DNA from: Thermolongibacillus altinsuensis
Lineage (GTDB): Bacteria; Bacillota; Bacilli; Bacillales; Anoxybacillaceae
Assembly (NCBI RefSeq): GCF_004341205.1
Contig: NZ_SLUL01000019.1
Span: forward strand, 1 to 46,460
Direction: 5' to 3'
Length of the DNA: 46,460 nt
The translations under genes and the position numbers were made by a program. Within the stretch, counting starts at the first letter, position 1. Each line of letters begins with the position of its first letter. Below are positions 25,892-33,425 of the stretch, one piece after another. The notes beneath the pieces were generated by a model that was given only the letters and a program-made list of their open reading frames with translations, searched no databases and was not told the DNA's origin.

Positions 25892-26285
25892 TCCGTTTTT
25901 TCGCTTTCTGCTTGTAGGAATCGTGAATACAATGGTTGGCTTATCCATGATGTTTTTCATGTTGCGCGGGCTTCATCTTTCGTACTGGTGGGCTACGTTC
26001 ATCGGAAACGCAGTTGGTGCAAGTGTTAGTTTTTTCTTAAACCGTTCCTTTACGTTTCATAGTGACGTTTTGATCATCAATGGAATGTTGCGATTTATTG
26101 TTGTGATCCTCTCTTGTTACTATCTGGCATATTCATTTAGTCAAATGGTTGCCCACCGGCTTGCCGTTTTATATCCTCATCTATTTATACATGTCCGTGA
26201 AGATGTAGCCGTATTATTAGGAGCTTTGTTTTATACAGGACTTAATTACCTTGGACAAAAAACGATTGTATTTTGGAAAAAGTAG
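25851..26285 (+). CDS. GtrA-family membrane protein (lipid-linked sugar flippase-like)
   Basis: 144 residues with four membrane helices. Family motifs are FRFLLVGIVNTMVGL (helix 1), FIGNAVGASVSFFLNRSFTF and NYLGQKTIVFWKK at the end. GtrA proteins are thought to flip undecaprenyl-phosphate sugars to the outer face. With the GT2 enzyme and the YkoS-like protein it forms a complete three-component glycosylation cassette (make, flip, transfer). The ATG lies inside the GT2 gene, with GCGGAGGA ahead. A second ATG two codons on is also possible. Confidence 0.88.
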   Translation: MRMLTLKGYRNRTNPFFRFLLVGIVNTMVGLSMMFFMLRGLHLSYWWATFIGNAVGASVSFFLNRSFTFHSDVLIINGMLRFIVVILSCYYLAYSFSQMVAHRLAVLYPHLFIHVREDVAVLLGALFYTGLNYLGQKTIVFWKK

Positions 26286-26435
26286 GATTTTATAATTTTG
26301 TGTCGAATATAAATTTATAGAGGCATGTCGTAACCATAACACCAGAATTTATAGAAATGCCACCGGTTTTTGCAGCTGAGAAAGATGGGAACATGATTGC
26401 TTTTACATGTAAGAGAAAAGCTCGAGGTGAATCGT

Positions 26436-26669
26436 ATGGTAGTAATTATAATGATTGCGTTAATGTTTATATTTATTACTATTGTCTTTTTGCTGTTAAC
26501 AAGCGGTTCTAGTAGTGGAATAAAACGACAAAACAGCGAAAATCATTTCCTTCCACCATATTATCACGATACGTCATCTCATCATCAAAACGACTGTGGA
26601 AACAGTGACTTTGGCGGCGATTTTGGCGGCGGCTGCGGTGGCGGAGACGGTGGAGGTGGTGGGATATAA
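26436..26669 (+). CDS. Small membrane protein with Gly/Cys-rich tail
   Basis: 77 residues. One strong N-terminal membrane helix (about 2-24), a polar linker with His/Ser (HDTSSHHQND), then a Gly-rich tail with two Cys (FGGGCGGGDGGGGGI). The tail resembles that of Bacillaceae proteins annotated only by low complexity. ATG 26436 follows GAGGTGA; the longer frame from 26397 is unlikely. Role unknown. Confidence 0.65.
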   Translation: MVVIIMIALMFIFITIVFLLLTSGSSSGIKRQNSENHFLPPYYHDTSSHHQNDCGNSDFGGDFGGGCGGGDGGGGGI

Positions 26670-26903
26670 CTAGTCCCTTTTTCATTATTTGTTCAAAAAT
26701 ATGTCATAAAAAACATCATTAACGATGGAGCAGATACTTTCTTCAAGGTATACGGATACGAGTTGTATCACTGGTTTGCTTGCTAACAGAAGCGTTACAG
26801 CAATCGATATAACCATTAACAACGGATCCCCAATCTGTTTTAGAAATTGCATTCGGAAAACTTTATTTTAATATAGAAATTCGAAAGATAAGCGTGAAAT
26901 TTG

Positions 26904-26932
26904 CACTTAGCAAGATGCTAAGTGTTTTTTTA
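26904..26932 (+). terminator. Terminator-like hairpin, orphan
   Basis: CACTTAGC-N5-GCTAAGTG followed by TTTTTTT. The 234 bases between the Gly-rich gene and this stem look weakly coding in places but contain no intact gene, so it may serve the upstream gene at a distance or a lost one. Confidence 0.75.
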
Positions 26933-26959
26933 TAAATGATGATTATGTAAAAAATCCCC

Positions 26960-27550
26960 CTATTCGAGGGGGAAAGCTTTGTTTCCTTTATTCGCAAATT
27001 GCATTGCTTTGTATATATTGATTAAGCCGTTTCCAAACAGCACATCTTTTCCAGGAACACCTAAGTCGATCGTAGATTTATTGATTATGTCTATAACTTC
27101 CGTGTTGGTCAGATTAGGATTCAATGAGCGAATGAGTCCCGCTAATGCCGTGACGTGCGGAGCTGCCATGGATGTTCCCGAAAGCGCCGCGTAACGGTTA
27201 TGCACGAACGTACTTGGAATTTCAGTTCCTGGAGCTACCACATCTAAGTAGTCCCCGTAATTAGAAAATTCTGCAAGTGAACCGTCTGGATTCACAGCAC
27301 CAACACTAAGCACTTCAGGATATGCGGCTGGGAAACTTGGCTGAGCTGAATAATCGTTTCCAGAAGCAGCAATGAGCACTACATCCCGGTCATATGCGTA
27401 GCGAACGGCTTCCTGTAAAAGTTCTGATGGTTGATAATTTCCAAGACTTAAGTTAATCACGCGAGCCCCGTGGTCGACCGCCCATATAATTCCTTTTGCC
27501 ACATCAAACGAAGAACCATACCCTTCCGAATTGAGTACTTTAATTGGCAT
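26960..27550 (-). pseudogene. Truncated subtilisin-like (S8) serine protease
   Basis: 196 residues beginning MPIKVLNSEGYGSSFDVAKG, which matches a subtilase only from about the middle of the catalytic domain onward. It keeps the oxyanion Asn region (VVLIAASGNDYSAQPSFPAAY) and the active-site Ser motif (LSGTSMAAPHVTALAG). The Asp and His of the catalytic triad, the propeptide and the signal sequence are all missing: a stop lies 11 codons upstream of the ATG and no ribosome site is visible. It is therefore a 5'-deleted, inactive remnant. Confidence 0.85.
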
Positions 27551-27806
27551 AATGTGATTAAACCATGTAATATTTTCGCCTCACTACATAGAGTGCGAAA
27601 ACACGAAGGGAATTATGAATTGAATTACGATTGATTATTGATAAAGTGAATATTAGCCGTTTATTTCAGAATATTTCAAGTGAGCTATTCATTACGCCGA
27701 TCGGGTGTCTCGCATGTTTCTGTTCTTCTTTTTCTTTGAAAGCGCAACACTATGAGCGAAATAAAACCATTTTTGGTTGTTTTTATTTCTTATATTTTGC
27801 CGCTGG

Positions 27807-27815
27807 TGATATAAT
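27807..27815 (+). promoter_or_regulatory. Extended -10 promoter element for the MFS gene
   Basis: TGATATAAT (TGn-TATAAT form) lies 34 bases before the start codon of the downstream transporter. No good -35 box is visible, as is usual for extended -10 promoters. Confidence 0.45.
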
Positions 27816-27848
27816 GTTTTATTAATACATATAGAGGAGGGACAATAA

Positions 27849-29195
27849 TTGAAAAGTAGAACAACTGTGATGATCAGCATCGTTCTTGCAATGTTAGTGG
27901 CATCGATGGATACGACCATCATGAACACGACGATGCCCATTATCGCAAAAGAGCTAGGTGGATTTGAACTATATGCTTGGACATTTGCGGCATACATGAT
28001 TACAACGACCGTTCTTTCGCCGATTGCAGGGAGATTATCTGATATTTTTGGAAGGAAAAAAGTATTTGGATTCGGAATTATCTTGTTTTTCATTGGCTCA
28101 CTCCTTTGCGGAATGTCGCAAAGTATGTTGCAGTTAGTCATCTTCCGTGCGGTGCAAGGAATCGGAGCCGGATTTATGATGCCGTTTCCAGCCATCATTG
28201 CCGGGGATCTTTTCTCGATCGAAAAGCGCGGGAAAATTCAAGCATTCTTTACAGCGATGTGGGGGCTTTCGGCTTTGCTGGCGCCTTTGCTTGGTGCGTT
28301 CTTTGTAGAATATATGTCATGGCGCTGGATTTTTTATGTCAACTTGCCAATATGCTTGCTTTCATTGCTAACGCTTCTTCCATATCAAGAAGTGTATGAG
28401 CCGAAAAAATCGAGCGTCGACTATATCGGCGCGATTTTGTTCGCTGTCGGTGTAAGTTTTCTTCTCCTGAATACGGTTGTGGAGGAAAATCAGCTGATCT
28501 ACGCGATTGTAGGAATTTTATTTATGGCTATTTTTTATTCTTTTGAAAAGAAACAGTCTTCGCCGCTTGTTCCGCTTTCGATGGTGAGCAATAAAACGAT
28601 TAAGTGGATGAACTTAAACGGCTTTTTAGGTTGTGCTGCGTTATTTGGCACATCGAGCTACATTCCTTTATTTTTACAACATGTGGCCCATCAATCGTTA
28701 TTTATAAGCGGAGTGGCTTTGCTTGGCATGGCGATTGGCTGGATGATGGTGTCTGTGCCAGCGGGAAAATGGATTTTGAAGTATGGCTATCGTTTTTTAC
28801 TCATCACTGGAAACGTTTTGTTAGTGGCATCAGGAGCCTTGTTACTGATGTTAAATCAAAGTCATGGATTTTGGTATGTATTTATCACCATGTTTGTACA
28901 AGGACTCGCATTTGGTTTGACATCGACGGTCGGAGTGATCGGTTCGCAACAAATGGTTGAACCGCATCAAAAGGGAATTTCTACTTCGTTCTTTATGTTT
29001 TGCCGTAACATTGGTACGGCAATAGGAGTAACGATTATGGGAGCGTTTTTAACGAAGGCGCCAGATTTCATGACGGGAATTCATAATCTCTTCCTATTCG
29101 GCTTTGTTGGAAGCATCATCGCTTTACTGACATCGTTCCTTATAAAAGAAGCAGAGGAAAAGGGGAGTGTAAAGGTACAGAATCAAGGGGCGTAA
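27849..29195 (+). CDS. MFS multidrug-efflux transporter (DHA2-like)
   Basis: 448 residues with 12-14 membrane segments. The DHA2-type opening is SIVLAMLVASMDTTIMNTTMPIIAKEL, motif A is GRLSDIFGRKKVFGFG and motif C-like is FRAVQGIGAGFMMPFPA. This group exports drugs and cations in exchange for protons. TTG start after GGAGGGACAA. No regulator gene sits beside it. The broken protease upstream is in the opposite orientation. Confidence 0.88.
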   Translation: MKSRTTVMISIVLAMLVASMDTTIMNTTMPIIAKELGGFELYAWTFAAYMITTTVLSPIAGRLSDIFGRKKVFGFGIILFFIGSLLCGMSQSMLQLVIFRAVQGIGAGFMMPFPAIIAGDLFSIEKRGKIQAFFTAMWGLSALLAPLLGAFFVEYMSWRWIFYVNLPICLLSLLTLLPYQEVYEPKKSSVDYIGAILFAVGVSFLLLNTVVEENQLIYAIVGILFMAIFYSFEKKQSSPLVPLSMVSNKTIKWMNLNGFLGCAALFGTSSYIPLFLQHVAHQSLFISGVALLGMAIGWMMVSVPAGKWILKYGYRFLLITGNVLLVASGALLLMLNQSHGFWYVFITMFVQGLAFGLTSTVGVIGSQQMVEPHQKGISTSFFMFCRNIGTAIGVTIMGAFLTKAPDFMTGIHNLFLFGFVGSIIALLTSFLIKEAEEKGSVKVQNQGA

Positions 29196-29289
29196 AAGAT
29201 TGTATCATCACTGCGATTGAGTTTTATGGAAACTTCGTTGCGGGTGTTAGAATAAAGAAGGAGATCGTCAAATTATTGATTTTTTCGTA

Positions 29290-29490
29290 GGGGGACAGTA
29301 AAATCCAATCTTGGACGAATGAATTGGATGATCTTGTCCTCCTTGCCTTTATGACTGATCTCATCAGCATTCGTAGTATGACTTACACGACAAATGCGAT
29401 TGAACGAACTCCTTGAACACGATGCTTTAGGTAGTTGACAGATTTCTTGATACATGCTACACATTTATATAGAAAATTTGTCTTATAACA
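29290..29490 (+). pseudogene. Relic of an IS256/mutator-type transposase 3' end
   Basis: The frame reads IQSWTNELDDLVLLAFMTDL and then SIRSMTYTTNAIER before a stop. The last part matches the (P)xxIRKxIYTTNAIE block found near the C-terminus of IS256-type transposases. After the stop the phase is lost but LTDFLIHATHLYRKF-like codons continue. It is too short and interrupted to be active. Confidence 0.5.
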
Positions 29491-29541
29491 AACCAGTAAC
29501 ATTGCATGTGATTTATAGCGATAACATGGGGGTTTGCCTCA

Positions 29542-30555
29542 TTGAATTACACCATTGTAGACATTGCTTTGCGGGCTGGAGTTTCCAAGTCAACGGTTTC
29601 GCGGGTCATCTCGGGTAAAGGATTTGCAAGTAAGGAAGCGCGTGAAAAAGTATTAAAAGCGATTGAAGAGCTGCAATATAAACCTAATGGATTGGCAAGG
29701 GCCATGGTTTCTCAGCGGACTAACAATATTGGAGTCATCATCTATCATCAACATCCTTCGATTACAACCCACCCTTTTTATGGAAAAATCCTCGATGCCA
29801 TTCTTAAGAAAGCGAAAAGCCTTAACTATTCCGTATTTGTTGAAACAGATGAAGAAACGTCTTTAAAGTCAGCGGACTTTATGTTGGAAAAAAGAGTGGA
29901 CGGGCTCATCCTAATTAGCAAACTTAATCAAGAAGTGGTTAGTTACATCGACAAGTTTAATGTCCCTTACGTAATTGTAAATGGCGCCATTGAAAAAGAT
30001 GATGTGATTCACATTGTCAATCATGATCGAAAAGGCGGAAGTGTCGTCGCCGATCATTTGTATCAATTAGGTCATCGGAGAATCTTCGTTATTAGCGGTC
30101 CGCAGGATCATCGTATCCACAGCTTACGGTTTGAGGGGTTTAGCCAACGTATTAGGGAGCTTGGCGGAGAAATTACGATAAGAGATACGTATTTTTCAAC
30201 TACATCAACATTCGATGATGGTTATAAGGGATTGTCTGATATTTGGGATCACTTCCTAGCTAGAAAGCCAACAGCTCTTTTTGCTACGAGCGATATGTTG
30301 GCTATGGGCGCGATGAAATTCCTATTGGAAAAAGGATTGAAAATACCTAATGATATAGCAGTTGTCGGTTTTGATGATACAGATTATTCGAAAATGTTCC
30401 ATCCTTCATTGACTACGGTTCATGTTGATCAGGTAAAAATGGGAGAAGATGCGGTTTTTCTATTGGATCAATTAATAAAAAAAGAGAATGTACAACCGTT
30501 AAAAATCGAATATGAGCCGAAACTCGTTATACGGGAATCAACGAATGGATCTTAA
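29542..30555 (+). CDS. LacI-family transcriptional regulator
   Basis: 337 residues. The helix-turn-helix TIVDIALRAGVSKSTVSRVISGKGFASKEAREKV (residues 3-37) and hinge helix YKPNGLARAM are intact. The sugar-binding core has PTALFATSDMLAMGAMKFLLEKGLKIPNDIAVVGFDDTDYS, as in CcpA/RbsR relatives. TTG start after a GGGGGT site. It is followed by 494 bases containing several palindromes with a central CG, the pattern LacI proteins bind, and then by an ABC importer operon. It is very likely the local repressor of that operon, relieved by the imported sugar. Confidence 0.93.
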   Translation: MNYTIVDIALRAGVSKSTVSRVISGKGFASKEAREKVLKAIEELQYKPNGLARAMVSQRTNNIGVIIYHQHPSITTHPFYGKILDAILKKAKSLNYSVFVETDEETSLKSADFMLEKRVDGLILISKLNQEVVSYIDKFNVPYVIVNGAIEKDDVIHIVNHDRKGGSVVADHLYQLGHRRIFVISGPQDHRIHSLRFEGFSQRIRELGGEITIRDTYFSTTSTFDDGYKGLSDIWDHFLARKPTALFATSDMLAMGAMKFLLEKGLKIPNDIAVVGFDDTDYSKMFHPSLTTVHVDQVKMGEDAVFLLDQLIKKENVQPLKIEYEPKLVIRESTNGS

Positions 30556-30711
30556 TATAAATCTAGCCGAGAACAGATCAACCATACGTAAAACATCACC
30601 TTTCCAAGTCATCGTTATTCCCCGATATGAACTTTCTGGTTTTGGATCGATCGTGGCCATAAAGTTCAGTAAGGGGATTTTTAGGAATTTATAACGGGGC
30701 AAGCAAGTGTG

Positions 30712-30733
30712 GATGTGGGAAGGTTCCCACATC
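30712..30733. promoter_or_regulatory. Putative LacI-type operator O1
   Basis: A perfect inverted repeat: arms GATGTGGGAA and TTCCCACATC around a central GG. It is the most upstream of four related GGGAA/TTCCC palindromes between the LacI gene and the binding-protein gene, and the only one outside the tandem units. Confidence 0.6.
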
Positions 30734-30751
30734 ATTCTAGAGTTATGGCAT

Positions 30752-30767
30752 GTGGGAACGGTCCCAC
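30752..30767. promoter_or_regulatory. Putative LacI-type operator O2 (start of repeat unit 1)
   Basis: GTGGGAACGGTCCCAC: 6-bp arms GTGGGA/TCCCAC with a central CG, the classic geometry of LacI-family sites. It begins the first of three tandem units. Confidence 0.65.
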
Positions 30768-30836
30768 GATTAATCCCCCTTTCATATAGCAACCTTATCA
30801 TTCCATAAACAATATGGAGTGTGAGGTGAGAAAAAG

Positions 30837-30872
30837 ATGAAGAATGTATGGGGTATGGGAACGATCCCATGA
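30837..30872 (+). CDS. Leader peptide ORF 1 (11 residues)
   Basis: MKNVWGMGTIP and a TGA stop, preceded by GAGGTGAG at the normal distance. The codons for MGTIP lie in operator O3. It may be translated because its ribosome site equals that of the transporter gene, or it may only be a by-product of duplication. Confidence 0.35.
   Translation: MKNVWGMGTIP
30855..30870. promoter_or_regulatory. Putative LacI-type operator O3 (start of unit 2)
   Basis: ATGGGAACGATCCCAT with arms ATGGGA/TCCCAT and central CG. Both outer bases have changed together (G-C to A-T) relative to O2, which keeps the dyad. Confidence 0.65.
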
Positions 30873-30936
30873 CCAAATCCTAATATGGCAACCTTACAAT
30901 TCATAAACAAAATATGAAGTGTGAGGTGAGAAAGCG

Positions 30937-30975
30937 ATGGGAAATTTATGGAGTGTGGGAACGGTCCCATTATAG
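30937..30975 (+). CDS. Leader peptide ORF 2 (12 residues)
   Basis: MGNLWSVGTVPL and a TAG stop, again with GAGGTGAG upstream. It aligns with leader 1 as M-x-N-(V/L)-W-(G/S)-(M/V)-G-T-(I/V)-P; VGTVP is encoded inside operator O4. Confidence 0.35.
   Translation: MGNLWSVGTVPL
30955..30970. promoter_or_regulatory. Putative LacI-type operator O4 (start of unit 3)
   Basis: GTGGGAACGGTCCCAT, 80 bases before the ATG of the binding-protein gene. It is spaced 100 bases from O3 and 203 from O2, so close to 10 and 20 helical turns. Confidence 0.65.
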
Positions 30976-31049
30976 GTTTGTATCTCATTCTCTCGTGAAT
31001 ATAGCAATCTTACAATTATAAAAAATATGAGGGATGAGGTGAGGAAAAG

Positions 31050-32450
31050 ATGAGAAAGATGAAAAAAGTTACAGCAAGTGTCTTGTCTACATTTGTTCTT
31101 GGAATGGGGATTTTGACTGGTTGTGGAAAAACGGATCAGTCGGCTGAAAGTGAAGCGAATGCGAATAAGCCTAAAGTGGTAACGATTGAAGCGCAAACAG
31201 CTGCACCAGAAGTAACTCGGGTTGAAAATCTGGAAAAAGCGGCTGAAAAACTAAATGAAGAGTTAAAGAAACAAGGAAAAAATATACAAGTAAAAGTTAA
31301 AACAAACGTATTTGAAGGCAGTTGGGAAGAATATTCCAAACAATTTATGTTAGCTTTCAAGGCGAAAAAAGAGCCTGATATTTATACAACGGGACATGAA
31401 AACATTGGTTGGTTAGCGGATGGAAATTACATACTTCCTTTAGATGAACTTAAAAAATCTAAGGAATATTCGGATGTATTTCCAGTTCTATGGGATTCTG
31501 TAACATATAAAGGTCATATTTGGGGTGCACTGCAAGATACGGAAGCGCGTCCTGTTTTCTACAATAAAGATATCTTAAGAAAGCTTGGTTGGAGCGAAGA
31601 GCAAATTAATAATCTTCCTGAAAAAGTAAAGAATGGTGAATTTACATTAGAGGATATGACGAAATTAGCTGAAGAAGCGAAAGCAAAAGGATTAGCGGAA
31701 TTTGGCATTATTCACCGTCCAGTAGATGGTCCTGATTTCCATGTGATGGTTTACAACTTTGGCGGAAAACTATATGACCCGAAAGAAAATAAAATTGTAT
31801 TAGATAAAAAAGCCGTTAAAAAACAATTAGATTATTACTATGATATTGCAAAGAAAGACTTAATCCCAGACAATCTCACTCAAATGGAATGGAGCAACAT
31901 TCATAAGACAGTAGTAAACGGCAAAGCGTTGTTCTACTACGGCGGCATTTGGAACGTATTTAACTGGGGACAAGACAATTTCCATGAAAAATTGGGAAAA
32001 GTGGATGAAAAATGGGTTAATGAGCACTTTGGCATGATGCTCATTCCTGCGGCTGAAAAAGGCGGAAAAGGCATTACTCTTTCTCATCCATTCGTATATA
32101 CGGTTTCATCACAAACAGAACATCCTGAATTAGTGAAACGTTTATTAGAACTTGTAGCTGATCCTGCGCTTCAAACAGAGCATAATGTGAAAACATTCCA
32201 TCTTCCTGTCACAAAAGGCGGCGCAGAACATCCAGACTTTAAAGCGAATATCACATTAGGAAAAGTGGCATACATGACTGAATATACAACATTCCTTCCA
32301 AACCATGAAGGATTCCCTAAATATTCAAAAGCAGTATTTAACGCGATTCAAGCAGTAGAGCTTGGAAAGAAAACGCCTGAAGAAGCGTTAAAAGATTTAG
32401 AAGTACAGTTGAAAAACGATCTTGGCGATCAATTGAAAATTGTAGAATAA
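31050..32450 (+). CDS. ABC importer substrate-binding lipoprotein (CUT1-type)
   Basis: 466 residues. A lipoprotein signal (residues 1-25) ends in the lipobox LTGC with C25 as the lipidated Cys. The mature part is a family-1 extracellular solute-binding fold with the pattern ...WEEYSKQFMLAFKAKKEPDIYTTGHENIGWLADGNYILPLDEL and many surface Lys. It captures a sugar or polyol outside the membrane for the permeases encoded downstream. GAGGTGAGG gives the start at the third ATG of the tandem units. A hairpin follows before the permease genes. Confidence 0.92.
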   Translation: MRKMKKVTASVLSTFVLGMGILTGCGKTDQSAESEANANKPKVVTIEAQTAAPEVTRVENLEKAAEKLNEELKKQGKNIQVKVKTNVFEGSWEEYSKQFMLAFKAKKEPDIYTTGHENIGWLADGNYILPLDELKKSKEYSDVFPVLWDSVTYKGHIWGALQDTEARPVFYNKDILRKLGWSEEQINNLPEKVKNGEFTLEDMTKLAEEAKAKGLAEFGIIHRPVDGPDFHVMVYNFGGKLYDPKENKIVLDKKAVKKQLDYYYDIAKKDLIPDNLTQMEWSNIHKTVVNGKALFYYGGIWNVFNWGQDNFHEKLGKVDEKWVNEHFGMMLIPAAEKGGKGITLSHPFVYTVSSQTEHPELVKRLLELVADPALQTEHNVKTFHLPVTKGGAEHPDFKANITLGKVAYMTEYTTFLPNHEGFPKYSKAVFNAIQAVELGKKTPEEALKDLEVQLKNDLGDQLKIVE

Positions 32451-32455
32451 AAAGT

Positions 32456-32491
32456 GGATGATACCTGGCGCGTTTCTGCCAGGTATATCCA
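32456..32491 (+). terminator. Intra-operon hairpin after the binding-protein gene
   Basis: TGGAT..TACCTGGC pairs with GCCAGGTA..ATCCA around GCGTTTCT, with no T-run. This position is typical for stem-loops that stabilise or partly terminate binding-protein mRNA, giving more binding protein than permease. Confidence 0.6.
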
Positions 32492-32512
32492 TCTTTAAAG
32501 GAGGTTAGAAAA

Positions 32513-33409
32513 GTGGGCTCTGTGTTAAAAAGGTGGAAGCTGCCAGCCGTCATGCTTGGACCTTTCATCATTCTTATTTCCCTTTTCTATTTTCTCCCTG
32601 TTGTATTGATCGCCATATTGGCATTTACAAGCATGGATTCTGCCATGAGATGGGATTTTAATGGATTGGCGAACTTTCAAAAGCTTGTGACCGATCCAAA
32701 TATTGGGGTGGTTGTGAAAAACACCATCATTTATGTTGGCTTCACATTGTTGTTTAATGTGTTTTTTGGTCTGGCTTTAGGCATTCTGACAACCTACTTC
32801 ATTCAAAAAGAATCCGTCGGTCTGTTTTTTCGAACGATTTGGATGCTGCCGCGAATTTCCCCACCGGTTGTGTACACACTCCTTTTGTTATGGTTTTTTG
32901 ACCCAAGTGAATATGGTGTATTGAATAGTTTAAGAGCTCTTTTTAACATGCCACCTGATAAATGGCTGACCACTCATCCGATGACGGCTGTCATTTTAGC
33001 CAATGGATTAATTGGAGCTTCGTTTGGGATGATTATTTTTTCATCTGCTATTAAGTCTATACCGAAGGATTTATTCTACGCCGCAAGCGTAGATGGAGCT
33101 TCTCAATGGTCGGTCATTAAAGATATTATTATCCCGGCTGTGCGTTGGCCGCTCATGTTTGTGACACTATGGCAGTTTTTGTCTTTGCTCACATCCTATG
33201 AATATATTCTCTTGCTTACAAACGGCGGACCTTTGTTTGAGAGCGAAGTACTGGCTTTGTATTCGTATCATAAAGCTTTTCAGAACTTTGAATTTGGCTA
33301 TGGTTCGGCTATTTCTCTTGTTCTTGTTTTAATCGCATTGATCTTTTCGGCTCTCATGTGGAAATGGTTCGGTATGAAAAAAATGATGGGTTCTTCAAGA
33401 ATCGAGTAA
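32513..33409 (+). CDS. ABC sugar permease, MalF/UgpA type
   Basis: 298 residues, six membrane helices. The EAA loop is present near residues 190-212 (DLFYAASVDGASQWSVIKDIIIPAVRWPL; family form EAAxxDGAxxxxxFxxIxxP). GTG start after AAGGAGG. It pairs with the next permease as the two halves of the transmembrane channel. Confidence 0.92.
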   Translation: MGSVLKRWKLPAVMLGPFIILISLFYFLPVVLIAILAFTSMDSAMRWDFNGLANFQKLVTDPNIGVVVKNTIIYVGFTLLFNVFFGLALGILTTYFIQKESVGLFFRTIWMLPRISPPVVYTLLLLWFFDPSEYGVLNSLRALFNMPPDKWLTTHPMTAVILANGLIGASFGMIIFSSAIKSIPKDLFYAASVDGASQWSVIKDIIIPAVRWPLMFVTLWQFLSLLTSYEYILLLTNGGPLFESEVLALYSYHKAFQNFEFGYGSAISLVLVLIALIFSALMWKWFGMKKMMGSSRIE

Positions 33410-33425
33410 GAAGGGGGCTGTTGAA

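Larger units (their letters stand above)
30752..31049 (+). repeat. Three-fold tandem repeat of operator-leader-start region
   Basis: Units start at 30752, 30855 and 30955 (periods 103 and 100 bases; the last runs 95 bases to the ATG of the binding-protein gene). Each consists of a palindrome (G/A)TGGGAACG(G/A)TCCCA(C/T), a variable spacer, ATAT(A/G)GCAA(C/T)CTTA, an ATAAA-rich stretch ending near AATATG, the Shine-Dalgarno TGAGGTGAG and an ATG (30837, 30937, 31050). Only the third ATG opens the transporter gene. Apart from this array nothing else is visible in the 494-base gap. Confidence 0.85.

Noticed and set aside
26700-26900. Coding-like patches after the Gly-rich gene (such as VLEIAFGKLYFNIEIRKI)
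   Set aside because: No start codon with a ribosome site and the frame breaks. Left unannotated.
27631-27825. 64-residue plus-strand frame before the MFS gene
   Set aside because: It overlaps the promoter region, is rich in Cys/Phe/Tyr and lacks a ribosome site.
30752-31049. CRISPR-like array
   Set aside because: The three units are ~100 bases, imperfect, contain ribosome sites and have no constant repeat with unique spacers. No cas genes are present.
30538-31196. Three overlapping minus-strand frames across the operator array
   Set aside because: They are open because the plus-strand repeat is duplicated. Their similarity to each other (SFSHLTLHI blocks) simply mirrors the repeated Shine-Dalgarno region.
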